Made by a program: the position numbers and the translations under genes. This document shows positions 36,793-49,600 of a DNA stretch of 64,000 nucleotides, in pieces. Below the pieces are notes generated by a model. It ran no database searches. It was given only the letters and a program-made list of their open reading frames with translations, and was not told the origin of the DNA. The stretch is from Gavia stellata (lineage: Eukaryota; Chordata; Aves; Gaviiformes; Gaviidae). Each line of letters begins with the position of its first letter. Position 1 is the stretch's first letter. The DNA lies in assembly GCF_030936135.1 (NCBI RefSeq), contig NC_082603.1, positions 17,328,880 through 17,392,879 of the forward strand, in the 5' to 3' direction.

Positions 36793-37592
36793 AAGACACT
36801 ACCCCTTTCACCCAGATAGATTAGGTAATGGAGTTTTTAGAACAAGGACAGAAAGTTCCTGTGGAAGATTGGTCAGTCAGTCTGCAATGTGTTACTAATG
36901 GAGAAAGTCTTTTCTTACATCATGTTAATATACATTTTTTAAACAAAGAAGCAACCGTACTATATTCTAGGTGCAGCCAGAATCCCTCTGCAATGTATTT
37001 CGTATTTTATGCAGAAAGCTTCTGAAATCCAGTGTTTTATCTACTTAACTATGATGAAAATAAACTTGAAATTTCATTTCCTTCATACTAAGTCTCTAAA
37101 GGAACATGACTGGAGTAGGTCTATTGTCAAAGGATTTTTTATATCATTCTTGGACCTCCCCCTACACGGTATTCCTTAGCAAAAATAATAACAAGGCAAT
37201 TTGTCTGGAAAGGAAGGGTCTAGTCAGCAGTTGTACAGGGGCTAACTCAGAAATCCTTTCCTTTACAATCATCCCCAAAGTTTAGGAAAAGTTGGAAATA
37301 TGTTCATGGTGTGTGTGAAGGGTAGCAGCAGGCACTGTCCTGTTTTTGACTGTTATAAATAACCTTTAACAGAAATCAAGGTGGGAGAGCTGACATTGCT
37401 TTAATTTGCAGTGAAAGAACCTTCGTATTCAGCTGTGACACAGCCAAACCCCCATGACCTAGAATACAGATTAAATGCCTTTGGTGACTACACAGAAAGA
37501 CGACTTCTCCAATATCTTATCCTAGGGAAAGAAGTAACACACAAAAGCAGCATAATCAAAATGGCAGGAGCCATTTCAGTTGTGGTGTTTAC

Positions 37593-37673
37593 CTCTAGCT
37601 GGCAAGCATCTTTCAATAAACTTATTTCTGCAGAAAGCCTGTTTATCTCAGATTGCATTTGTACTTGTAGTGA
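37593..37673 (-). CDS. CCDC18: CCDC18 exon 25 (probable)
   Basis: Residues 1116-1142 in phase 0 at both ends, [20 protein letters not shown] then KDACQLE, like human MQAEIKKLSAEVESLKEAY. The acceptor (GGCATGAATCAG) is poor in pyrimidines. Upstream of it the mammalian sequence is present only as a decayed trace, with stops in frame. The donor is AGAG|GTAAAC. Confidence 0.65.
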
Positions 37674-40600
37674 CTGATTCATGCCCCAAACCAAAGATTT
37701 GTATCATTCATAAAGTAAAATTAGCCATCTTCTCTATTCTATCTGCATGCTCCCATTCACTATGCCAAAAAACTCTCTCTTCACGTTCCTAGAATTCAGT
37801 GCTCTTTTGATGCAGTTATTTTCACAAGATAGATACCTAAGTCATAAGAAGCTCTCATCATACAGTCTACTGTTTCATTTCATTTCAAGGAAGACCATGT
37901 CCATAGCCAGAACATCAGGTTACTAAAAATAATCAATATTCAATCTTCTCCACAAAGCAGACAGTTAAGAGTGTGCCATTAAATTCGTAATTTTTAAATC
38001 ATTAAACTGTTTTAACTTTAGGGAATTAAGATTCAGCAAACACCAGGATATACAATACAATCACTTGGGGAGAAGTAAATGACACTTATTCTAAAGAGAC
38101 ACCATATATTGATAATTTGTTGTGTATCCAAGCAACATTTTACCATTTCAAGAGCTTCTAGGCTCTGTTGTTTTCGTTCCATTTTTTTCTTCAGCTGATT
38201 TATTTCTTGAACTCTCTGGAGCAATTCAAACTCTTTTTCACGAAGCTCATCTTTAGAATGCTGGAGTTTCTTCTCTAAGCTCTCAATCTGAATAGAAAAT
38301 GCAATTAAATCAGAACAGATATTTTACTGAAATCGGGACAATTTAATAAAAAAACCCACCCCAAACAAAACTCACAAATACCATAAGTATTACCTCTGAT
38401 TTTGGATTCCCTTGTCAATTTTTTATTTTGACAACTTTTTCCTTTATTAAAAGAGCAGTTTGGGAGCTATATCATATCAAGTAAAAAAATACATTTTCAT
38501 TTTTATACTGGTATTTCCCTGCAAAATTTTTAGTTTTAATTGACAAAATATTTTTGCTAGTACATTGTTAATGTACTCCCTTCCCTCTCCCTACAATAAG
38601 GAACTGGTTTTACTCTTCTAGATTGAACCTGGCCAGCTATTGTGTCCTAGGACCAGACTTTCTCATAGAATTAGCTCCCCTTTGTTAGGGAAACTGGGTT
38701 TTTAATTTAAGCAAGAATTACCTGTTTATTGCATTCCTTAATTTCTAACTGTGACTTCTCTAAATTGCACTTTAATCGAATTATTTGTTGTTCCATTTCT
38801 CCCCTATGTTCACGAACTGTCATATCCAACTGTGTAATCTAGAGGTAAAAAAGGAAAAGGAAATATTTCATTTTGAACTAGCATGCAGATTTTAAAAAGT
38901 AATATTACAAAATATGACAGCAAAAGGAATGAAACTAATACTTTTTATCTCAAGAATATTCTCTCAAGCAGTCAATATAAAAACGCACCCTAACTATCTT
39001 GTTTAAAAAATTGGGGCTAAACACGAAGGAAGAAGGGAAAATTGAGAAAAAGTTCATAAATGAGTATGTTTGGTCCTCAGACACACAGAATACAAACCTA
39101 GTTCTCATTTTAAATGGAATGTAATGAGTAGCTTAGTATACTAATCCATCTTGTTAGAAAGTGCCAAATTTTGCCAAAGCAAAAAAAATTCTATTGCTTT
39201 GATGAATTCCTGGAGCAGCTCACAGGGTACTGTGGCAAGAATATATTGGAAGGTCTGACCTCCTTACAGTGTCAGTTCTTTGAACCAATTTTTTAATTTG
39301 TTTTGGGTTTTTTTTCCCCCCAAATCTTCACCCTTCCTTCTCTCTGTATCTCAAATATTCTTGGATACAAAGGCTGGTAACTCCTGCAGGAAGTACCTAG
39401 AGATTAGAAAGCTAATTATAAGTGACAGAAGAATAGTTTTTCCATGATGGGTGTCAAATCCTGAAGCCAGACCAAAAGACTGAAAATATTTCAAGTGAGC
39501 TACAGAAATTTATTCGCAACAAAGATAGTTTCATATTTAGAGGCTGCTTTAGAGCCAATCAAATATGCTCCTGCGCAAACAAGGAAAGGAATCTGTCATC
39601 TCCAAGCATACTTCAGTGCAGATCTTTCCTTCATTTATCATCAAGATGACAACAGTTGTCCTATAACTTTATCACTAAGGAATAATTATGAGACAGGTTT
39701 GCACGAAGTTTCTGTTCTATCAAAACAGTAGTCTGTGGTCCCTTAGGGGAGCACAACCTGATTTTTCTGGTACCATAAGGCTTCAGTAACATACAGCTGG
39801 TTTTGAGGTTGACACTGTGGCTATATTAACAGTACAGTTTGGAACGATGTGTGAAGGCAATTAAACCTAGCAGACTTATTGTAAGTTATCTACTACATAA
39901 CAGGATAATTGTCAGTAACATAGTTAAAGTGATCTGACCTGAGCTGCTCTCTGTTTCAGTTCCCAATTCCTTTCTTTCAATGCTTGGTCCATGTCAAGGA
40001 GTTCTTGGTTTTTGTCTTCAATTTCTCCCTTGCAATACCTGAAATTCTCATATCTTTAATTGCTTAATGCACATTCAGTTGCTTAGCTTCAAGTATCCAG
40101 CTTGAAAAATCATGAGATCTATTACTTACTTTAAAAATGTGAATCAACTAATTGATTGCAAAGAAACAAACCCAAATGGAATAATTCTGTTAACTATATT
40201 CCAGGTGGAAATTTCCCAATAACTTCATTATTCAAGTTATTTAATTTGTTATCAGGACAACATGTTCTTCAAAAAGAATAGTACAGAAGAAAGTATCATT
40301 AGTTTATGGTTAGAAAGGAAACTGGACAATTTCACTATAAAAAAAGTAATTCCTCTTAGAATTATTTCACAACTTGAGATTCAGAAAATAATTTTAGCAG
40401 ATTTTAAAACAAAATTCCCAAAAAGAGAATTCAGCACCACTTTTAGAAATTAAAAGTGAGTTGAGGAGCTACTGTTATCTTACAGCCACAAACCACCTAA
40501 AAATTATAGAGAGCTGCTAAGAAGATAAAAAAAGACCATCCAAACTACTTGCTATTCCTAAGGAAAAACTAACACAACTAAGTTTTCATGATGGAAAAGA

Positions 40601-43600
40601 TACCAGCTTACCTGAGCTCAGTTGTTAGATCCATTATAGCGACATGCTTCTCCTCCAGAGAGGACTGTGCATTCTGTAATGCATCTTGCAATTCCTGAAG
40701 CTGTATTAAAGTGATTTTTAATTCTCCGCGGGTATTCTGTAATGCAGATTCTAGTTCTACTATTTTCTGTAAGGCTTCCCTGTGGCAAGTCTCACTCTGA
40801 AGCAGCTTATCTTCTAAATCATTCACTATTTTACACACACAACACAAAACACAAAATGTTTAATCATCAGTAAGTCAGGGTCTTTATGCAACATTGCTGC
40901 CTACTAGCACTCGTGGTCATAATCAGTTTTCAGTATGACTATTTTTAGGAAAAATCTAGAAAAACGGTGACTTCTGAGGTTATACAACAACCTTTTCATG
41001 GCACCTAAGTATTTGCTGGTTTTATTCAGCTCATAATCTATAATTGACTTTAAATACGAGGATGTATCTAAAAAATTTTGGCCCAGGAGAAAGTACAGAG
41101 ATAACATAGTAACTGAATATGCAGTGCTATGGAAAATGCAAGTATAATTGCTAGTAAGCCTCCAGTTTAAAAGAATGGTAAAATTAAACGGAGGAGGAGG
41201 GGTTGGAAAGTTTGTTATTTCCATAGACTCTCTTGTGGGATTTCCTGTTTGTTTTAAAGAGCTGATTTTTTGTCAATAGCATATGCCTTTATTAAATCTC
41301 TGCGTCTTGTTTGATTACCACATTAAGAATCTGCATTACCAACTTACAGGGAAAACTACTTATTCATTTCACCTGGGGTAAAGGTACATCCAACAGAAAT
41401 GAGAATTTGCAAAGGTACATTAAAAAAAGCTTGTGGGTTTTTTAAGGTTGGGGTTTTTTTGGGGGGTGGGGATTGATTTGTTGTTTGGGGGTTTTTACAT
41501 TGAGGGGTTTTTTTCTTTTAAAAACTACAGAATTGCCAACACATTACAAAAAATATATAGTAACCCCTCCAGCAAAATTATCATATTTTTACTCTCATTT
41601 ACTTGATTATAAAAAAACGGGGGAAAAGGAAAAACGGCTAATCTAATAGATTCAGAGAAATAGCATGATGAAAGGAAGCCTGAGAAACAAAATAGCGAAA
41701 TTACCCTCATTTGCCTTTTCATTGAGTTCTGATCGTGCTTCTTCCAAAGAAATATCCAACTGATTTATCTGCATTGCTTTGTCTTCACCATCTCGTTTTA
41801 ATTGCACTATTTCTTTTTCCATACCACTAAGTTCATTCTTGCACTGTTCCATCTCCAATTTAATTTGTCTAAATAGAAGCAACCAGAACAAAATGAACCT
41901 TGTAATAGCAAAAGCGACATATGTATGTCCTTACATGCTCTAAGACAACAAGCATTTGTGAATAAAATAAGAATTTTAAAAGTCCTATTAAGTAGGCTTC
42001 TGTCTCACTCAAAACCATATTCTTTAAGACTACCAATCCCTCCAGAACCTACTATCTAGAATTACAAGCAACTTGATATATTTATGAACGGAACCGCATT
42101 ATGCAGTGCCATCTTAAGGCTTAAATAGGTTGCCAGGACACGCATTAATTCCAGAGGAAGACTGTACCAGCAACTCATGCCTCTGCTAGTTAGAAACATA
42201 CCTTCTGATTTCCAGTCTATGCTCATACGGAGATGGAATTGTATTACATAGCTGAACACCATCTCAGACAGCAATCTTTCTTATTGATATTTCTGTCTGC
42301 AGAATATACCTTTCATTCTAAACCTACCTGATTGTACTATGAAGTTCATCCACCTTCCGTCTGTTTAAATCTGCTTCCTGGGCAGCTAGGCGAAGTTTCT
42401 CCTCTACCTTTCTCAGCTCATCTTCTGCATATGCTTTCTGCATCTGAAGCTCTTGTTCCAAACTGGATACCTATTTTAAATGGTATTTAACAAGTGTTGG
42501 TACTTTTAAATTACATCCTTCTCTTGCAATTCACATAGCTAGTTTTAACACAACAGATTTCTTTATAGTCTAAAATTTTATATAAATTTAAGACTAGAAC
42601 TTTGCAGTCACATTTGAAAGACAAATAGTTTCTAGTAAATATAACGAGATTAAACTTTCTGAATTTCAATACACCTCTCCTTAATTGCAGTCTAGGGTTT
42701 GATTTTCCAAGTACTTAGCCACTCTAATGCTAGCTAGAGTTTCTAATAGCACAGAACCTGGTTTAAGGCAAAACAATCCACTAAACTCTTTGATATATCT
42801 AAAACAATATCAACTCAATTATCAAAGAAACATTCAGATTTTAAAGGTGTTACAAAAACATATACAAAAGCATTTAATTCTGTCTTTATGTAGACACTTC
42901 TCACCATACTGTACCTGTTTTTCAAGTTTAATTTGATTATCTTCCAGCTCCCCATTTCTAATAGTTTCTTGCTGTAACATTTGCTGCTGATGATGCAAAG
43001 TTTGTTGTAGGAGAATATTTTGTTCACTTGTGTCCTGAATATTCTGATCTTTTATTTTTATTTCCTTCTGTAAATAATGAACCTGAAAACACATTTATTT
43101 TCCATTACAATAAAACATTTTTATTTGCACTTGCATCAGCTATTCTCATCATTCTTAATGAGCACAGAATCACACCTATGATTCAGTAGAACTTCTGGCT
43201 CTGAATTTAGTTGCATTACAGTTTCAACAGTACATAACAGATTTCATAAATCATCACTGAGTTGTGCTTTATAATAAGTGAGGAAAGTATTATCAGCACC
43301 AGTTTTTGACTTCTTGCTTTCTAAATATACCTAAACTGGTCTATATTTTAAAAAATATAACACAAAGATATTCCATTTCTAAATTACTGAACTACTATTC
43401 TTTCTGTCACTCTTCTTATTTCTCAGAAAGTCCTTGTTTTCCCCTTGAGATTTTGTTCTCAGTCCTCCCCTTTATTTCTTCCTGCCTCTATGACAATAGT
43501 CATTCCAATAAAAAAACCAGGAATTCTGAGTGCCTAACTTGTCACATGTTGAATGGCCTGATTTCTCAGTGATGAATGCCAAGAATTTTCTGAAAAAAAG

Positions 43601-46600
43601 GAAAGGTTCTTTCAAAAATAAATTTAAAAAAAATCACTAACTTGTCACCCCAAAGTGGAAGTAGTGACTCTGTCACTTACTTATGAAAACATTGGTCACA
43701 ATTGCAAAGCCTCACTTGCTAGTCTGGAGTTTCAGCATCCAGTCTCTTCGTATGCAGTATAAGAACAACAGATTTTAGGGCTTAGAAAGCAGCAGTAAAT
43801 ATCACAGTCTTATATGTAACACAGACCATAGAGTTCTATCCAGTTACTCCTGTACAGGGTCTAGTAATCTCCGGTTGACTAAAGCCTATCTCTCAGCAAG
43901 TAGGGCAGCACTGACATGAACAGCCTGCTATGATAATTAGTTCCGGTGGTTAGTCATCCCCACAAATAAAAATTCATAGAAATAATATTTAAAGTTATCA
44001 TACTTTCCACTACTACATGAAAGCAAGAAAGAATTAAAACTCAGGGGCTTGAAGTAAAAATTTTTTTATGCCCAGGACTTCTTCCCTGTTAAGATACTGG
44101 AAACACAAATAATTTTTAAGTTTATATTGCAATTGTGCTCTCTCCATTTTTTCCCAAGATAATGCTTTCTTTCACTTAATTCTGAATTTGTTACTTCTCT
44201 CAACAAGTCATTTATCTTGGTACTTCTTTTCCCTAAGCGTATCCAGTGTTTCTTAGTTATGATTTTCCCCTTTACCATCACAAAATATATACTCTTTTCC
44301 CCGCTTACTTCCTGTTAACAGCTCCTGCTGCAAATGTTTTGTCTCTTATTTCAGACAAACTTTTAGATTAAATCATTCATAACAAGTGTTCTCTGCAATA
44401 CAGAACAGTTATTAAAACAAGCTGTTACCTCTTCAGTCTTTTTTTTGAGCTGATTTTCAAATATCTCCTTATTTTCTTGTGACTGACTCAAATACAGTGC
44501 AACTTCTTCCTTACATACGTCTAGTGCTGACTCAAGTTGTCTCACCTAGTTGAATGTAACAGATTACTTAAAATTGCATGGCATGGTTTTTATTAACTAG
44601 TCTAAAGAAAGTGTTAAAAATATCTTTGTGTAAAATGTCTGAAAAGCTACATTTTTATCTAAAGAGTATTAAAATGGGCATGGAAGATGATGATCAACTT
44701 AAAAACTGAAATAATATTCAGATACTAAAATTATTTGTGAAATCCACCACATTTTATTACATATTAAATGTTACATATAGAATTGTATAAATAAATTTGG
44801 AATGATCATCATATGTGAGTTGTGACACGTCTTTTTCAAAAATAACATTCAGATCTTAATACAATTCCTCTCAGAAAGCTAAACAGCATTTTTTTTCCCC
44901 CTTTCTGCACTGAGAGACAGTGCCCGAGTTCTACAAAAGGGAAAGGAAAAGCTTTTAGCAACGTCACCACTGTTAATCTATTTTCCCCTTTTACTGTTCA
45001 TTTGGATTTGAGTAATCTCTAACAAATATCTTACAACCTTGAACAGATAAAAGTTATAATGAACAACCCCCCAGAGGTCTTAATCCATAGTAATTAAACT
45101 TCTCTTAACTGTTTGGTTTCAATGCTAAGACGACTTTTCTCATCAACAAGAGTTGTGCTGATTTTAGCTGCAGATTGGCTACTGCTTTCTATGCTAGCAA
45201 TCTTCTAAACGATATTGGATTTTATACCCCTCTCCCCAACCGATTCAAGAGCTTTTTGAAGAGAAGTGATCATGGGTCCTAATTTTAAATCTCTGGAAAA
45301 TATCCCAAATACTACAAAGCCACTTGGATAGAAAACTAGACCAACACAAGTTCAGAAAGACCATGCTACCAGGTAAGTCCCCAGTATCTTCTCCTAGTGA
45401 TGTTCTAAAGATTTAATACTCTTTGAAACATGACTATCGTAAATAGCCACACAGTAATGGTTTATTAAAATACTGTTGCAAGTGCTGCATGAAAAATATT
45501 TATCAGGCAAACACTAGGAAGAGGTATAGATGGCTAAAAACATGACCAATATTATAATATCACATATGTCTAAAATATGTGTTGTATCTAGAGCAAAAAC
45601 CTACATAACATTATCTTTGTTAGACAACGTTTTACTTTAAGAGTACAACAAGCACTAATCTGCCCTATTTGTAACTAGAGCAATTTTATAAAGCAATTAT
45701 GCATTGCATTATCTCTTATTGCAGGTTTCACCATACTACTTCTAGTTAAAAAAAAAAAGGAAAGACTTCAGGTTAATTACTTCTCAAATATTTACATGAG
45801 ACAAATTTCTATAAAGCAACCTTAATATAGTTTGTTTATAGAGGATAAAAGGAAATATACCATTACTGCAAACTTTAAAACTATGAATTGAAAATTACAA
45901 AGACATTACTAACTTTGATTGTTTCTTCTCTTAACTGACTTTTCAGCATCTTCAATCCTTGATCTTTCTTGACATTTTGATTTTCCATTTCCTGTTTGTA
46001 CACATATTTTATTTAAGAGAACAAAATGTAAATAAAGTACTAGTAATTTAACTAATAAAAATTCATACTAAGAATCAGAAAAAAAAAAAGATCAGTGTAT
46101 TTAAAACACAATTGCTCATATACTGTATTTGTGTACATCATACTTTGAAGTGAATTTGGTTCCTGGTAGGTGTCCCTTCATATTCTGCAGCAGCAGCAAT
46201 TAATAAAAGGAATAAAACATCACCACAATAGAACATTCTTGGTTTTCCACCTAGTGCAAAATAGATGCAATTGTTCTTTAGCCAGATGTCTTTCCTTTGA
46301 TTAGAGCGAGAAACCCAAGGGGCAAACCAGAGGCATAAACAGAATGCTGAGATAGAAAATAATGAAAGGTCATGAAAGCTTGTACAATTTATAGTAGTAG
46401 TAGTAGCTGGGGACCACACTAGATTCAGTCAATTACTCAACAAGAATTAAGAAGCAAAAACATAAGTATCTTTCACCTTCTCCAATTTTTCCATGTATTC
46501 ATAGATATGCTTTTCATCATTATTAGTCACTTATTTGATTTGCATTTAAAGAAAGCCAAGAGCCAAACTCACCTCTCTGCTTTCTATCAGCAGGCCATCC

Positions 46601-49600
46601 AATGATTCAATGTGATGCTGTTTATGTATAATATCTTGTTGCAAAATAGATATTATTTTCTCTTGTTCAATGAATTGTTGCTGTTTCTTCTCTAGCTGTG
46701 TCTGAAGCTGTCCATAAGTAATTAATGGTTTATTATTTTAATAAGCTTTTTCAGAGAATTTGTGCATCTAAGTACGCGATTCAGTTCTATACACCCACAA
46801 CTTTAAGAATGAAAAACAAATACATCGCTGCCATCAGCAGTATTGCACAGTATTAAAAATATCTAGAAATCCCAAACCCTTAACATTTTAAAAGAACAGA
46901 AGAATCAAGAGAATGAGGGCAGGCAGAATGTAATTGCCTGTCATCAGCCAAGATGATAAGACATGCATACGTTCTTTAGTAAAAGATGACAAACTTCTTT
47001 AACAGCTAGAAATAACCAGTTATATTTCTCATCACATGAAGCAACAGAATTTTCTAAAGACTGAAAATCCTTACCGACAGTTCTCCCTGAACACAGGTAC
47101 TCATAAGGCTCAGGCTGGCAGAGGTTCAGCAAATGAGAGAATACTGTTAGAAGCTGTCATGCATTAACCCCAGTAAGCAAAAAAGCTATACTTTTTTCTT
47201 TTTGTGCTAGGTGTTTGGAGCAAAGAACAACAGTATTCTTCCTAAGTCTCTATTTCTCTTCAGTTGAGCAGAAAAAAGGATATGAATATCTCAGAAGGAA
47301 ATCGTGAGATTGTGTAGTGTTAGATGGAAAATGAATTAAAAAAACAGGAAACGTCGGGAGAAGATAATACAACTTTTTAATTGGACATCTACCTCAAAAT
47401 TACTAAAAAGACAAATAAATTAATGCAGGAAGAAAGTTACCAAGTATGTCATTCAAACATACTAGCACACAAGGAAGGTCTTACTAGTTCAATCTGTTTC
47501 TCCATCTCTTTGTGCTGCTCAAGGTGAACCAACTTTGCTTTTTCAAAAGCCAAAGTTACTTGCTCACGTTCTTCGCTGATAGTTGTTTCCAACTCATGAA
47601 TGTGTCTGTTTTTTCCCTGGAAAACAGCAACAACAAAAAGGACTTAATAAAAAATACTTAGCTGTGATATTAAATAGTGTTTTATTTGATGATCGAGTTC
47701 CTAGATTTCATAAGAGAACACCACAGAAAATACTGAAGTTATACACAGCACGTTTCATCTCAAAGGATGTCACACCTTTAATATAGGTATAGAACGCCAT
47801 TAAATGCACCACTACACAGAGACAAGGTGTCTGCCACGGTGGACTACTGGCACAGATTATAGCAACTGGAGCAAGGAACTTCTGACAAAGACAAAAAGAA
47901 ATTCTATGTTCACATGGATAGATGGAATCTTTAAAATACAGGTTTCCATTTGAAAGGGAGCACATAAATACTTTCCTTTTCTAGCAATCTTAGACCCCTT
48001 CCCAAAACTAAAAATGTTTGTATAACAATATCCAGACCAGAATTTACAGTGCCTCAAGTGTTATATCACCTTCTTCACTTACTACCGTTTAGAAGACTTT
48101 TTTTATTCATAGGTCTACATGTATTTCTTAAAAATACACAGTTTAAGAACAACAAAAAGAACCAGAGAAGTGAAGTGATTTGTTCAATGTCCCAGTTAAC
48201 ATTTGGAATCCACCTCTGTTACCTCTTACCCTAATAATTTCATACAGAAGACTATTTCTTTTCTGAAGTTCTCAAGTAGAGAACAGAGCCAACACAGTAC
48301 ATTTTAACCTATTCACCCTACACACCAAACCAATCATGTATGTGTTATTTTAGGAGTAGTTTTATTCTATTGTTGGGGGGAGGTAAGTTTACTAAGTGGG
48401 TATTAAAAAGAGATTTAGAGCGTGAACTCAAAGGATAGAAAATCTTATTTCCAACAAAGACAAAAAGAAGTTTTTCATAGCGAGGATAAAATTCTGATCT
48501 CACTGCAACAAATGGCAATGCTACAATTGATTTCAATAGGACCAGATTTTCATTGCACATATCATCACCAGGAAAAAGTAACATGTCCATTAATAACTTA
48601 CCATGTTCAAAAGCAGGGGAAAAAGGGATGTTTTATTTAAAGCAAGATTATTCAGTTTTTAAAAACACTGTCTAAAAACTGCACAGATTGTTTAGCAGAT
48701 CTGAAAGTCTATCCATTTTGAATACATGGAATAATACTGTTTTAACTTAAACTTCAATCTCCATTTATGTCATTTTATCTCAGTAGTTTCTCACTGAGAA
48801 CATTTTACCATGAGTTCCTGTTCCAACTCAGTATTTTTTGCTGCAGCAGCGGAATAAGCAACAGTCTTTTCTTCCAACTGTTTCTCAAGTGCAGAAATTT
48901 GAGAAGATTTCTTTGTTATCTGAAATTAAATATGGCACAAAACAGCATGAAGACAACCGTTTCAGGTTTATTCAAGTATTTGTATATACTTTCTTACCAC
49001 CAATTCTGTTCTAGCTACTACTATTAACTAGTATTTTTAATTACTTATTTATTTGTTTGGTTTTGTATGATCTATTAATCTCTATTACTTACAGAGAAGA
49101 ATTCAGGACAATTTACCTCAAATTTATCCAATTCAGGATAATTATCAGTGCTATATGAGTGAATTAGCTATTACAGATTTATAATATTTATGGCCATTAT
49201 TAGGAAATGCTGCAAATCCCATTGTGCTGGAATTCTAAAAACACATTAAAATGCTAATGTTTATATTCTGGTGTTAACTTATTCAAGCAGAGAAGAGCTA
49301 GCTGAAGCTTAATTTCTTTCTTTTGTGACTCTCTGGTAATGGTGTTAATCTCTGGCAACTGTACTAACATTTAATGAGAAAAAATACAACTGTTCCTTCA
49401 ATATTTATTTCTTAAGATTACACATTAATTTGACCATATCAAAGCAACAAGACTGTGCATATTTTCCACATAACAAATCAAAATAGTAGTAGTAAAGCCC
49501 ACTAACTACATCAGTTTTAAAATGTGATTTATGACAACTAACAAATTAAGGCTGCTATCTTAAACCTTTGAGCAGGCAGAAAAACTTTATTTCCAATTTT

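Larger units (their letters stand above)
34902..37480. other. 3' flank or 3' UTR region of CCDC18, mostly non-coding
   Basis: Apart from one 39-base candidate exon at 36,308-36,346, I found no convincing coding sequence. The mammalian CCDC18 C-terminal exons, with the Ser-rich segment and the C-terminal helix, should lie between here and 32 kb but are not visible. A minus-strand AATAAA is at 34,902-34,907. T/G-rich tracts lie near 35.79 and 36.40 kb. Confidence 0.4.

Noticed and set aside
37488-37592. Continuation of CCDC18 exon 25 past LE (VNTTTEM and onward)
   Set aside because: A GTAAAC donor lies exactly after LE, and the continuation has intron-like hydrophobic text unlike CCDC18.
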